DNA from: VAZQ01 sp035263865
GTDB taxonomy: Bacteria > Pseudomonadota > Alphaproteobacteria > Rhizobiales > Xanthobacteraceae
Assembly: GCA_035263865.1 (NCBI GenBank)
Contig: DATFQX010000359.1
Location: 1-27,756, forward strand
Length of the DNA stretch: 27,756 nucleotides
Reading direction: 5' to 3'
The translations under genes and the position numbers were made by a program. Positions within the stretch are counted from its first letter, which is position 1, and every line of letters starts with the position of its first letter. Shown piece by piece: positions 7,828 through 17,612 of this stretch. The notes under the pieces are model-generated. The model worked only from the letters and a program-made list of their open reading frames with translations. It did no database searches and had not been told where the DNA came from.

Positions 7828-8646
7828 ATGCCGGAAACGTCGGGCCTCTTGCGCGGCAAACGGGGCCTGATCGTGGGTGTGGCCAACAACCGGTCGCTCG
7901 CGTGGGGTATCGCAAAAGCCTGCCATGGACAGGGCGCCGAGCTCGCTTTTACTTACCAAGGTGAAGCGTTCAAGAAGCGCGTCGAGCCGCTCGCGCAAGA
8001 GGTCGATGGAATGGTGATCGGGCATTGCGACGTGAGCCAGCCCGATACCATCGATACGGCTTTCGCGACCGTCGAGGCGAAATGGGGCGCGCTCGATTTT
8101 CTCGTGCACGCCATCGCCTTCTCCGACAAGGATGAGCTGTCCGGGCGCTACGTCGATACGACGGCGGATAATTTTGCAAAGACGCTGCTGGTGAGTTGCT
8201 ATTCGTTCACGGCGATGGCGCAGCGCGCGGAGAAGCTGATGCCGGCCGGCGGTGCGTTGCTCACGCTCACCTACTACGGCGCCGAGAAATGGATGCCCCA
8301 CTACAACGTGATGGGCGTCGCCAAGGCGGCGCTCGAGGCCTCCGTGCGTTACCTCGCCGCCGATTTGGGCGACAAGAACATTCGCGTCAACGCAATCTCC
8401 TCCGGCCCGATCAAGACGCTGGCGGCCTCGGGCATTGGCGACTTCCGCTACATCCTCAAATGGAACGAGCATAACGCGCCGCTGCGCCGCAGCGTCACGA
8501 TCGAGGAGGTTGGCGATACCGCGGTTTATTTCCTCTGCGATCTTTCTCGCGGGGTGACGGGCGAGATTCAGCACGTCGATGCCGGCTACCACATCGTCGG
8601 AATGAAACATCCTGATGCACCCGACATCGTCGTCGGCAGGGAATGA
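7828..8646 (+). CDS. fabI: Enoyl-[acyl-carrier-protein] reductase (NADH), FabI type
   Basis: A 272-residue FabI that reduces trans-2-enoyl-ACP, the last step in each cycle of type II fatty acid elongation. The cofactor segment LIVGVANNRSLAWGIA (residues 14-29) has the FabI-style glycine motif rather than the classical SDR TGxxxGIG. The catalytic Tyr and Lys are Tyr159 and Lys166 (Y-x6-K within HYNVMGVAK), with further FabI signatures LTLTYYGAEKWMPHYN and AISSGPIKTLAASGI. The ATG at 7828 has a GAGGAGAA ribosome binding site at 7817-7824; the frame extends upstream but without a better start. The gene is followed by a histidine phosphatase gene after a 120-base gap that contains an inverted repeat. 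FabI is the triclosan/isoniazid-type target family. Confidence 0.96.
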   Translation: MPETSGLLRGKRGLIVGVANNRSLAWGIAKACHGQGAELAFTYQGEAFKKRVEPLAQEVDGMVIGHCDVSQPDTIDTAFATVEAKWGALDFLVHAIAFSDKDELSGRYVDTTADNFAKTLLVSCYSFTAMAQRAEKLMPAGGALLTLTYYGAEKWMPHYNVMGVAKAALEASVRYLAADLGDKNIRVNAISSGPIKTLAASGIGDFRYILKWNEHNAPLRRSVTIEEVGDTAVYFLCDLSRGVTGEIQHVDAGYHIVGMKHPDAPDIVVGRE

Positions 8647-8675
8647 CGATGGTGACTGCTCAGGATAGGCCGGGA

Positions 8676-8723
8676 CGCGTTGCGCCGCGCTACGCAGTGC
8701 GCTCCGCGTGTGAGCGCAACGCG
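8676..8723. repeat. 10-bp inverted repeat between fabI and the phosphatase gene
   Basis: CGCGTTGCGC at 8676-8685 and GCGCAACGCG at 8714-8723 are perfect reverse complements separated by 28 bases, and the loop contains a smaller GCGC...GCGC pairing. No T-run follows, so a Rho-independent terminator is not assured. It may be an attenuator, a processing hairpin or a dispersed palindrome. Confidence 0.5.
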
Positions 8724-8766
8724 CGACCTTGGCGCCGCCCACCGGATGCGGCCTGAGAGGCGGAGC

Positions 8767-9366
8767 GTGCCGCGACCCGTCATCTATTATATTCGGCACG
8801 GGCTCACCGATTGGAATCTCGTGCAGCGGCTGCAGGGTCGCCACGACGTGCCGCTCAACGCCGCGGGCTGTGCGCAGGCCGCCTGCTGCGCGGGGATCCT
8901 GCATGACCTGTTCCGCCGCGAAGGCCGCTCGCCGGAGAGCTTCATCTACGTGTCGAGTCCGCTCGTGCGTGCGCGCAGGACCATGGAGATCCTTCGCGCA
9001 ACGCTCGGGCTTAATTCTGCCGACTACGTCGTTGAAGGCAAGCTTGCCGAGATCGCATTCGGAGAATGGGAAGGGCTCACCTTCGAGGAAGTCACGGCGC
9101 GTGACAAGCACGTCATCGCCGCGCGCGAGTCCGACAAATGGAGTTTCGCGCCGCCTGGCGGCGAAAGCTATGCGCAGGTGGCCGTTCGGATCCGCGATTG
9201 GTACGAGCGCCTTGAGCGGGATACGGTCGTTGCTGCCCATGGCGGCACTGCGCGCGCGTTGATCGCGCATCTCGGATACGCTCCGCCGCAGGATGCCGCG
9301 CATTATTCCATCGATCAGGGCGTGGTCTATCTCTTCGCGGAGAAGGGGCTCACGCGGTACGCGTGA
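8767..9366 (+). CDS. Histidine phosphatase superfamily protein
   Basis: A 199-residue phosphoglycerate-mutase-like phosphatase. The RHG catalytic motif is near the N-terminus (YYIRHGLTDWN), the second catalytic His is in VVAAHGGTARALI, and the acidic residue lies in the GEWEGLTFEE region. The GTG at 8767 fits best: a GAGGCGGAG ribosome binding site directly precedes it, and the protein then starts PRPVIYYIRHG as in relatives. The open frame extends to an ATG at 8680, but that would run through the intergenic hairpin. The substrate is unknown. It follows fabI and precedes aroC on the same strand. Confidence 0.9.
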   Translation: MPRPVIYYIRHGLTDWNLVQRLQGRHDVPLNAAGCAQAACCAGILHDLFRREGRSPESFIYVSSPLVRARRTMEILRATLGLNSADYVVEGKLAEIAFGEWEGLTFEEVTARDKHVIAARESDKWSFAPPGGESYAQVAVRIRDWYERLERDTVVAAHGGTARALIAHLGYAPPQDAAHYSIDQGVVYLFAEKGLTRYA

Positions 9367-9478
9367 TCCAGACCGGGCATCTTCGTTAAAGGCCGCTCGA
9401 GCGTCGTTTACGTATTCCGGCGCTGGGATTTGACCGCGACAGCCACGCGGGCTACCACACGGCGTCGAGCGGAACTCT

Positions 9479-10597
<1,119 letters not shown>

Positions 10598-10613
10598 ATG
10601 GAGTGGGCCAAAC

Positions 10614-11720
10614 GTGGTCGGGAACCACCAGCGGGTGGAAGCGGTGCTCGCGGCATTCGCCGCCGGAGGAATCGTCGTGGTCACGGATGACGACGACCGC
10701 GAGAACGAAGGCGATCTCTTCGTCGCGGCGTCGATGTGCACGCCGGAGAAGATGGCCTTCATCATCCGCCACACCTCGGGCATTGTGTGCGCGCCGCTTT
10801 CGCCCGAGGAGGCTAAGCGTTTGCATCTCGATCCCATGGTCGCGGCGAACGACGCGCCGCTCGGCACCGCTTTCACGGTTTCGGTCGATGTACGGCACGG
10901 CTTCACCACCGGCATTTCGGCGGAGGAGCGCTGTAACACGGTACGCGCGCTTGCCAACGGCAATGCCGGCGCGTCGGATTTCGTGCGGCCGGGCCATGTC
11001 TTCCCGCTGGTTGCCAAGGACGGCGGCGTGCTGATGCGCTCGGGACATACCGAGGCCTGCGTCGATCTGTGCCGGCTCGCGGGCTTGGCGCCGGTCGGCG
11101 TCCTCGCCGAGCTGATGAATGACGACGGCACGGTGATGCGGGGGCCGGCGGTCACGGCCTTTGCCGAGCGCCATCAGCTCAAGCAGATCTCCATCGCCGA
11201 CCTCATCGCCTACCGACAGATACGCGACAAGCTGGTCAAGCGCATCGGCGAATTCCCGGTGCAAAGCGAGATCGGCACGCTCGCAGGTTACGCCTATGTC
11301 ACCCCCTTCGACGCCATCCAGCACATGGCCTTCGTCTACGGCCGCATCGGCGACGGCAAGGGCATACTGGCGCGTCTGCATCGCGCCGACATCATCCGCG
11401 ATGTCTTCGGCGGCGCGCGTCCGATCCAGTCCTCATTGCAGCGCTTCAAGCAGGAAGGCCGTGGCGTTATCGTCTTCCTGCGCGACGGTGCGGCGGGTGT
11501 GCCCACGCATGCCATCCCGCAGGCGGGCTCGACCGGGTCCGAAGTGGCGCGCTCGCAGCAATGGCGTGAGGTCGGCCTGGGCGCGCAGATTCTCAAGGAT
11601 CTCGGCATCACGTCGATCCGCTTGCTCACTTCAGCCAAGTTCACCTATGTCGGCCTTGCGGGGTTCGGCATCGAGATCGTGTCGACCGAACGAATCGATG
11701 ATAGAAAGCCGCGACACTAG
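10614..11720 (+). CDS. ribB: 3,4-dihydroxy-2-butanone 4-phosphate synthase with degenerate GTP cyclohydrolase II domain
   Basis: A 368-residue riboflavin-synthesis enzyme. The N-terminal domain (about 1-200) carries the DHBP synthase motifs DDDDRENEGD (residues 25-34), TTGISAEER, RPGHVFPL and HTEACVDLC, so it should make the four-carbon precursor from ribulose 5-phosphate. The C-terminal domain (about 205-368) aligns by eye with GTP cyclohydrolase II, but the zinc-binding Cys and GDxxxSxRCDC region is replaced by LHRADIIRDVFGGARPIQSS with no cysteine. It therefore should not have cyclohydrolase II activity, like the RibBX type known in other alphaproteobacteria. The GTG at 10614 has GGAG at 10600-10603; no in-frame ATG is suitably placed. 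It lies just after aroC. Confidence 0.93.
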   Translation: MVGNHQRVEAVLAAFAAGGIVVVTDDDDRENEGDLFVAASMCTPEKMAFIIRHTSGIVCAPLSPEEAKRLHLDPMVAANDAPLGTAFTVSVDVRHGFTTGISAEERCNTVRALANGNAGASDFVRPGHVFPLVAKDGGVLMRSGHTEACVDLCRLAGLAPVGVLAELMNDDGTVMRGPAVTAFAERHQLKQISIADLIAYRQIRDKLVKRIGEFPVQSEIGTLAGYAYVTPFDAIQHMAFVYGRIGDGKGILARLHRADIIRDVFGGARPIQSSLQRFKQEGRGVIVFLRDGAAGVPTHAIPQAGSTGSEVARSQQWREVGLGAQILKDLGITSIRLLTSAKFTYVGLAGFGIEIVSTERIDDRKPRH

Positions 11721-11780
11721 GAGTGCCACGCGCTCGTCCGTCCCAGCGGCACGGCGCCGTTACTCACGCATGGAGAGCTG

Positions 11781-12617
11781 ATGCTTGCACCGCTGATCTC
11801 GGCCGTCACCGCCGGCGCTATCGCGCTGCTCGCGGCCGCCGCCATCGCGGCGCCGAGATCGGCGTTACTGTTTGCCGACAAGAGCCCGAGCGCGCTCCCC
11901 GTTGACGTCGAACTCGTGTTGGCGGTCGATGTTTCCTATTCGATGGACCCGGAAGAGCAGGCGCTGCAGCGCGAGGGCTATATGGCCGGCATCACCTCGC
12001 GCGACTTCATGCAGGCGCTACGCAGCGGCCATCATGGCAAGGTCGCGGTCACGTATTTCGAGTGGGCGGGACCCTATGACCAGAAGATCGTCGTGCCCTG
12101 GCGGCTGATCGACGGGCCGGAGGCGGCCGACGCGTTCGCCAGCGAGATCGGGCGCGCACCTTACCGGCGCGCCTCGCGCACCTCGATTTCGGGCGCGCTG
12201 AGTTTTGCCAAGCCGCTATTCGACGGCAGCGGCTACAGCGGCTTCCGCCGCGTTACCGACGTCTCCGGCGACGGCGCCAACAACAGCGGCACCTTCGTCA
12301 CGCTCGCACGCGACGATGTGCTTGCGGCCGGCATCACCATCAATGGCCTGCCGATCATGCTAAAGCGGCCGAACGCTTTCACCATGGATATCGACAACCT
12401 CGATATCTATTACGAGGATTGCGTGATCGGTGGCCCTGGCGCGTTTGTCGTGCCGATCCGCGAGCGCGAACAATTCAAGGAGGCGATCCGCACGAAACTG
12501 GTGTTGGAGATCGCGCAGCGCATGCCGCCGCAGCGCCTGCTCCCGGTGCAAGGACAGGCGCCGCGCATCTCTTGCACGATCGGTGAGCAGATGTGGCGGG
12601 ATCGCTGGGGGAATTAG
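11781..12617 (+). CDS. DUF1194 domain protein (VWA-like, secreted)
   Basis: A 278-residue protein with an N-terminal signal or anchor segment (about residues 5-24, rich in Ala and Leu) and a von Willebrand A-like fold. The MIDAS start DVSYS lies at residues 50-54 (ELVLAVDVSYSMDPEEQ), and a second element is in RVTDVSGDGANNSG. These match DUF1194, a family of exported proteins of unknown role. The ATG at 11781 is preceded by GGAGAG. It follows ribB by 60 bases on the same strand. A periplasmic, metal-ion-dependent binding role is inferred from the VWA fold only. Confidence 0.88.
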   Translation: MLAPLISAVTAGAIALLAAAAIAAPRSALLFADKSPSALPVDVELVLAVDVSYSMDPEEQALQREGYMAGITSRDFMQALRSGHHGKVAVTYFEWAGPYDQKIVVPWRLIDGPEAADAFASEIGRAPYRRASRTSISGALSFAKPLFDGSGYSGFRRVTDVSGDGANNSGTFVTLARDDVLAAGITINGLPIMLKRPNAFTMDIDNLDIYYEDCVIGGPGAFVVPIREREQFKEAIRTKLVLEIAQRMPPQRLLPVQGQAPRISCTIGEQMWRDRWGN

Positions 12618-12666
12618 TATAGATAGCCGGGCTGATTGAAATTAAAGCGCCAGCTCTGTCGCGGGC

Positions 12667-12990
12667 CTATGAGCGGACCTCGAGATGTCCCTCGCCCTGC
12701 AGCGTTGCAATATCGATACGGGCGACACAGGTTATCGACACGTAATCGAGCTTCAGGTCTCCGACCAGTCTGATCTCGCCAGACCCATTGCTGTCGGTCT
12801 CAATGGCGCTTAGATCACAGCGGCTTCGATCGAGCGGCACGACGAGTTCGGTGCCTCCTCGCGTGTCGGTAAACCGGACCGGAACATAACCGAGCTTAAC
12901 GGCATCCTTCAAAGCCTCACGCGTTTTCTTGCGCACGCTTGCTTCCACCGGATGCTCACCTTTGCAGAGAAATTCGACCAGCTCGCTCAC
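12667..12990 (-). CDS. Conserved hypothetical protein, about 107 residues
   Basis: A small soluble protein beginning SELVEFLCKGEHPVEASVR, with a middle VRFTDTRGGTELVVPLDRSR and an end rich in beta-type residues (LDYVSITCVARIDIATLQGE). I recall similar short proteins in Hyphomicrobiales and some cyanobacteria but no function. There is no signal peptide or membrane segment. The start is GTG 12990, five bases after a GGGGGG ribosome binding site; the TTG at 12993 is too close to it. It is convergent with the DUF1194 gene (49 bases between stops). About 135 bases with no clear gene separate it from the RNA methyltransferase remnant. Confidence 0.65.
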   Translation of the reverse strand: MSELVEFLCKGEHPVEASVRKKTREALKDAVKLGYVPVRFTDTRGGTELVVPLDRSRCDLSAIETDSNGSGEIRLVGDLKLDYVSITCVARIDIATLQGEGHLEVRS

Positions 12991-13126
12991 CAAGACCCCC
13001 CTTGAGTTTCAGTCGCATGACGGTTCGGAATGACACCGATTGTCGCGTTTTCAAGGCCGGTAATCTGCATCTGGGGAGGTCGCGCTGGCAAGTGTTTCCC
13101 GGCGCGCGGAAACCGCCGCCGCAAAA

Positions 13127-14352
13127 TTACTTTTCGAAATGCGCGACCAATTCGACGTGCGCCGAGAAAAGGAATTGATCAACGGGTATGACCCGCACGA
13201 GGCGATAATCGCCCTCGAGGAGGATGCGCGCGTCGCGCGCAAAGCTAGCCGGATCGCAGGAGACGACGGCCACGCTGGGAACGCCGGATGCTGCAAGCTC
13301 GCGCGCCTGCGCCTGCGCGCCCTGCCGCGGCGGATCGAACACGACTGCCTCGAACGCTTTGAGTTCGCTGCGCCCCAACGGATAGCGAAACAGATCACGC
13401 TGCTGCGCCGTAACGGGCTTGAGCCCGGCTGTTCCTGCCGCGGCGAGTCGCGGCCGCAAGCGCGTCCGCGTCGCTGTCGAGTGCGCTGACGCGGGCGCGC
13501 TCGGCAAGGCGCAGCGCGAATGGTCCGACGCCGCAGAACAGGTCGGCCGCGGCCTTCGCACCTCGACAGTGCAACGCCATCAGCCGCGCTAATACGGCTT
13601 CGCCGGCGGTAGTCGCCTGCAGGAATGCACCCGGCGGAAGCACGACTTCGGCACTGCCGATGGTAAGCACGGGCGGCATGCGCTGCGCGACGATTTCGCC
13701 GTGGCGTGTGAGGCGGACAAGATTGCGGCGCTCCGCGACCTGCGCCAGCGCCGTTGTCTGTGCGGCCGTCAACGGGCCCGATCCGCGCACGTCCACATCG
13801 AGGCCGGCGTCGGTCGCGGTCACCTGGATATCCAGCGGCTTGCGCGTTGACGCGAGCACCTCGGCTATGTCCCGCGCCGTTGGGAGCGCGCTGCTAAGCG
13901 CCGGCGCAAGAACCGGGCAGCGGTCGATGGGCACCACGTGGTGAGCCTTGAGCGCGGCAAACCCGACCTCGAGCACGTCACGCGCGCTCCGCCTAGCGTG
14001 GAATACGGCGAGGCGGCGTCCCTCGCCGTGGGCGTCGATCAAATCGTCGACCGGTGCATCGATGCCGGCACGCGCCAGAGCTGCGACCACCAAACCGCGT
14101 TTCCAGTCGCGGTAGCGCGCGCCCGCCACATGCTGAAGTGCGCAGCCGCCGCAAACCCCGAAATGCTCGCAAACTGGCGCGATGCGCTCCGCGCTTGGGA
14201 CCTCGACCGGCGCCGGTCGGCATGGGCGGGCCAGGGCTCGACCTCGACGATCTCGCCCGGCAGCGCGTAGGGCACGTAGACGGCGCCGCGGCGCTGTCCG
14301 CAACACCTTCGCCGCGCGCGCCCAACCGGGCAATCCGGAGCCGCTCAACCAT
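13127..14352 (-). pseudogene. Class I SAM-dependent RNA (uracil-5-)methyltransferase, TrmA/RlmD-like, frameshifted
   Basis: The parts of one RNA m5U methyltransferase lie in order but in changing frames. The N-terminus (MVERLRIARLGARGEGVADS) reads from 14352. The TRAM-domain segment VYVPYALPGEIVEVEPWP continues one frame over. The main body is in a third frame, with the iron-sulfur motif CEHFGVCGGC and SAM motif DLFCGVGPFALRLAE. The C-terminus with catalytic cysteine VVSCDPASFARD is back in another frame and ends at 13127. Breaks lie near 14281-14292, 14206-14218 and 13438-13452. All key residues are present, so the loss is recent or the indels are sequence errors. The family methylates uridines in 23S rRNA or tRNA. 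It follows the TlyA-type gene in the same direction, a common order in relatives. Confidence 0.85.
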
Positions 14353-14391
14353 GGCTTCCGATAGCCAGCTATCGCGAATAGGTCCAGAACG

Positions 14392-15135
14392 TCAGCGGGA
14401 ATGCGCGGCGATGAAGAACTCGCAATTGCCCTCGCCGCCTGGAATGACCGAAGGCTCGATGCCGGCGACCTGCCAGCCGCATGAGGTGACGAAGCCGGCG
14501 ATGTCTTGGCATACCCAGGCATGAAGACGCGGGTCGCGCACGACGCCGCGTTTCGCGCGCCGGGGGCCCGCCTCGAATTGCGGTTTGATGAGCGCAAGCA
14601 AAGTGGCGGGGATGCGCAGCAGCGCGAAGGCGGCAGGCAGGGCGAACTTGAGCGAGATGAAGCTCACATCGACGACGGCGAAGTCCGGCTGTTCGCTCAG
14701 CCGCGCCGGATTGAGGGCGCGAATGTCCGTTGCCTCGAGCGAAACGACCTCAGCTCGGCCACGCAGGCTTCGATGCAGCTGGTCGCGGCCCACGTCGACG
14801 GCATAGACCCGCCGGGCGCCGCATGCCAGCAGGACCTCGGTAAAGCCGCCGGTCGAGGCGCCGACGTCGAGACAAATTCGGTCGCGAGGGTCGAACAGCG
14901 GATCGGAGCGGAAATGATCGAGTGCGGCCGCGAGCTTTACGCCGCCGCGCGACACGTAAGGGTGCGCAGGCTCCGCGCGAAGCACGGCGTCAGCGGAAAT
15001 CTCCTCCGATGGCCGTGCGACGACAATCTCGTCGGCACTCACGCGACCCGCGGCAATGGCACTCTGTGCCTGCGTGCGGCTCGCAAACAGGCCGCGCTCG
15101 ACGAGAAGCCGGTCAATGCGAAGGCGGCCGGCCAT
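14392..15135 (-). CDS. tlyA: TlyA family rRNA (cytidine-2'-O)-methyltransferase
   Basis: A 247-residue protein with an N-terminal S4 RNA-binding domain (RLRIDRLLVERGLFASRTQA, about residues 4-60), a linker with YVSRGGVKLAAAL, and an FtsJ-type SAM domain starting at LDVGASTGGFTEVLL (about residues 89-103). Catalytic-type residues appear in VVDVSFISLK and LIKPQFEAGP. TlyA enzymes methylate 16S and, in some bacteria, 23S rRNA; in several species loss gives capreomycin resistance. The alternative label hemolysin A is historical. The ATG at 15135 follows an AAAGGGC segment. It lies between dxs (upstream) and the broken RNA methyltransferase (40 bases downstream), as in many alphaproteobacteria. 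Confidence 0.94.
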   Translation of the reverse strand: MAGRLRIDRLLVERGLFASRTQAQSAIAAGRVSADEIVVARPSEEISADAVLRAEPAHPYVSRGGVKLAAALDHFRSDPLFDPRDRICLDVGASTGGFTEVLLACGARRVYAVDVGRDQLHRSLRGRAEVVSLEATDIRALNPARLSEQPDFAVVDVSFISLKFALPAAFALLRIPATLLALIKPQFEAGPRRAKRGVVRDPRLHAWVCQDIAGFVTSCGWQVAGIEPSVIPGGEGNCEFFIAAHSR

Positions 15136-15301
15136 GCCCTTTGCTCAACGGACGAAATGATGAGCGGCGTGCCACTTAGCGCCACAAGTGAGGTGCGCGG
15201 TGGAACAAATAACGACACGTGTCTGTTGTTCCAAACGACTCGCCATGCGGCGAGCTACAGAGCGGGTGCCAAACCAGCTCGGATTGATAGGGAGTCGAAG
15301 A

Positions 15302-15484
15302 ATGGCACGTAGATATTCGCGCAGTGCGTCGAAAGATGTGGAGCGGGCGATGCGCAAGCGCAAACGCGGAAAGCTCAAGAGCGGTAAAAGCGGGAGAAAG
15401 GTGAAAAGCCGCAAACAGGCCATCGCCATTGGCCTCTCTGAAGCCCGCCGGAAGGGGAAGAAGGTCCCGCGCAGAGGCAAATAG
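15302..15484 (+). CDS. DUF6496 family small basic protein
   Basis: A 60-residue, very basic protein: MARRYSRSASKDVERAMRKR, then KRGKLKSGKSGRKVKSRKQA and IAIGLSEARRKGKKVPRRGK. This matches DUF6496, a family of small Lys/Arg-rich proteins widespread in Alphaproteobacteria. Nucleic-acid binding is plausible from the charge but is unproven. The ATG at 15302 has GGGAG at 15291-15295. It sits alone on the plus strand between dxs and tlyA, which are both on the minus strand, and is convergent with dxs (14 bases between the stops). Confidence 0.9.
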   Translation: MARRYSRSASKDVERAMRKRKRGKLKSGKSGRKVKSRKQAIAIGLSEARRKGKKVPRRGK

Positions 15485-15498
15485 CCGGACGCGTTGGC

Positions 15499-17427
15499 TT
15501 ATCCGCGCCCCATCTTCACCGCCTCACCACGCAGGTTCTGCCCGAGCGCCTCGAAGGCCGTGGTGACGATGCCTTTGGCATCGAGCCCGGCTTGGGCGTA
15601 CATCGCCGCGGGCGAATCCTGATCAATGAAGAGATCGGGCAGCATCATCGAGCGCACCTTGAGGCCACCGTCGAGCACCCCGTTGGCGGCGAGCGCTTGC
15701 AACACATGGGCGGCAAAGCCGCCGATAGCCCCTTCCTCGATGGTGATGAGTACCTCGTGCTCGCGCGCGAGCCGAAGAAGGAGCTCGGTGTCGAGGGGCT
15801 TGGCGAAGCGGGCATCGGCGACCGTGGTCGAAAGTCCGAGCGTGGCAAGCTCGTCCGCCGCTTTGAAGCATTCGGCAAGTCGCGCTCCGAACGAGAACAG
15901 CGCCACTTTGGTGCCCTCGCGCAGCACGCGCCCCTTGCCGATCTCAAGTGGGATGCCTTCCGCCGGCATCGGCACGCCCATGCCCTCGCCGCGGGGATAG
16001 CGCAGTGCGGACGGGCGGTCGTCAATGGCGGCGGCGGTCGCCACCATGTGCACGAGATCGGCTTCGTCGGCGGCCGCCATGACCACGAAGCCGGGCAGGC
16101 AGCCGAGATAGGCGATGTCGAAGGCGCCGGCATGGGTCGGGCCATCGGCACCGACCAGTCCGGCGCGATCCATGGCAAATCGCACCGGCAGTCGCTGGAT
16201 CGCGACGTCGTGCACTACTTGATCGTAGGCGCGCTGCAGAAAGGTCGAGTAGATCGTGGCAAACGGCTTGAAACCTTCGGTCGCAAGCCCTGCGGCGAAG
16301 GTCACGCCGTGCTGCTCGGCGATGCCGACGTCGAAGCAGCGATCCGGAAATTGCTTGGCAAAGAGATCAAGCCCGGTGCCCGACGGCATCGCGGCGGTAA
16401 TGGCGATGATCTTGTCGTCCTTTTTTGCTTCCTTGATCAGCGCTTCGGCATAGACCTTCGTGTAGGCGGGCGCGGCCGCCTTCGACTTCGCTTGCGCGCC
16501 TGTCGCCACGTCGAACTTGACGACGCCATGATACTTATCGGCCGATTTTTCGGCGGGCTCATAACCTTTGCCCTTCTTGGTGACGACGTGAACGAGGAAC
16601 GGGCCGTTCTTGGCGTCGCGCACGTTTCTGAGCACCGGCAAGAGATGATCGATGTTGTGGCCATCGATCGGGCCGACATAGAAGAATCCGAGCTCGTCGA
16701 ACAAAGTGCCGCCGGTGACGAGACCGCGGGCGTATTCCTCGATGGCCACTGCCCGCTGTTCGAGGAAAGGAGGCAGCAGCTTGGCCACTTTCTTGACGGT
16801 ATGATGCACCGATCGGTAGGCCCGTCCGGAGACCAAACGTGCGAGATAGCCCGACAGCGCGCCGACCGGCGGGGCAATCGACATGTCGTTGTCATTGAGG
16901 ATGACGATCATGCGCGAGTTCATGGCGCCTGCGTTGTTCATGGCCTCATAGGCCATCCCCGCCGACATGGCGCCGTCGCCGATCACGGCGATCACGTTGT
17001 TGGACTTGCCCGCTAGATCGCGGGCGACCGCCATGCCCAGACTTGCCGAGATCGACGTGGACGAGTGCGCCGCGCCGAACGCATCATATTCGCTCTCGGC
17101 GCGCTTGGTGAAACCGGAAAGTCCGCCGCCCTGCCGCAATGTCCGGATGCGATCGCGTCGTTCAGTCAAAATCTTGTGCGGATAGGCCTGATGCCCCACG
17201 TCCCAGACGAGGCGGTCCTCAGGGGTGTTGAAGACGTAGTGGAGCGCAACCGTGAGCTCGATGACTCCAAGTCCGGCGCCGAGATGTCCTCCCGTGACGG
17301 CGACGGCGTCGATCGTCTCCTGGCGCAACTCGTCGGCGAGCTGGCGCAATTGGCTCGCCTCGAGGCGCCGCAGGTCGGCGGGCGTGCTGATGAGGTCAAG
17401 AAGCGGGGTCTTGGAGGGCTGGGACAA
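15499..17427 (-). CDS. dxs: 1-deoxy-D-xylulose-5-phosphate synthase
   Basis: A 642-residue thiamine-diphosphate enzyme that condenses pyruvate and glyceraldehyde 3-phosphate, the first step of the MEP isoprenoid pathway. The TPP-binding motif IGDGAMSAGMAYEAMNNAG, the N-terminal GGHLGAGLGVIELTVALH and WDVGHQAYPHKIL, and the DRAG motif (RFAMDRAGLVGADGPTHAG) are all present, with the transketolase C-terminal domain after them. The start is a TTG at 17427 with GGAG seven bases upstream. In this frame no ATG or GTG lies between the preceding stop at 17457 and the conserved N-terminus, so TTG is the only reasonable choice. The usual upstream neighbour xseB is displaced by ligD, which lies between them in the opposite orientation. 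Confidence 0.97.
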   Translation of the reverse strand: MSQPSKTPLLDLISTPADLRRLEASQLRQLADELRQETIDAVAVTGGHLGAGLGVIELTVALHYVFNTPEDRLVWDVGHQAYPHKILTERRDRIRTLRQGGGLSGFTKRAESEYDAFGAAHSSTSISASLGMAVARDLAGKSNNVIAVIGDGAMSAGMAYEAMNNAGAMNSRMIVILNDNDMSIAPPVGALSGYLARLVSGRAYRSVHHTVKKVAKLLPPFLEQRAVAIEEYARGLVTGGTLFDELGFFYVGPIDGHNIDHLLPVLRNVRDAKNGPFLVHVVTKKGKGYEPAEKSADKYHGVVKFDVATGAQAKSKAAAPAYTKVYAEALIKEAKKDDKIIAITAAMPSGTGLDLFAKQFPDRCFDVGIAEQHGVTFAAGLATEGFKPFATIYSTFLQRAYDQVVHDVAIQRLPVRFAMDRAGLVGADGPTHAGAFDIAYLGCLPGFVVMAAADEADLVHMVATAAAIDDRPSALRYPRGEGMGVPMPAEGIPLEIGKGRVLREGTKVALFSFGARLAECFKAADELATLGLSTTVADARFAKPLDTELLLRLAREHEVLITIEEGAIGGFAAHVLQALAANGVLDGGLKVRSMMLPDLFIDQDSPAAMYAQAGLDAKGIVTTAFEALGQNLRGEAVKMGRG

Positions 17428-17612
17428 AGGATGGCTCCACCGACAATTGAGACATTAACCTAATGGTTTGGCCAGGGTTTAACCAGACAGGGCGGCGAAT
17501 GCAAACCCAGAACGTGCGAAGTGCTTAACCCGTTTAGGCTTTTCTGCGATGCTCGGGAACCCCGCAAGCCGCTGGGGCGTTGCGTCAATCGCTCACAGGG
17601 AGCGCGTGCGCG

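Noticed and set aside
15592..17016. 474-codon plus-strand frame opposite dxs
   Set aside because: It is antisense to a full-length dxs with all catalytic motifs and is unlikely to encode a protein.
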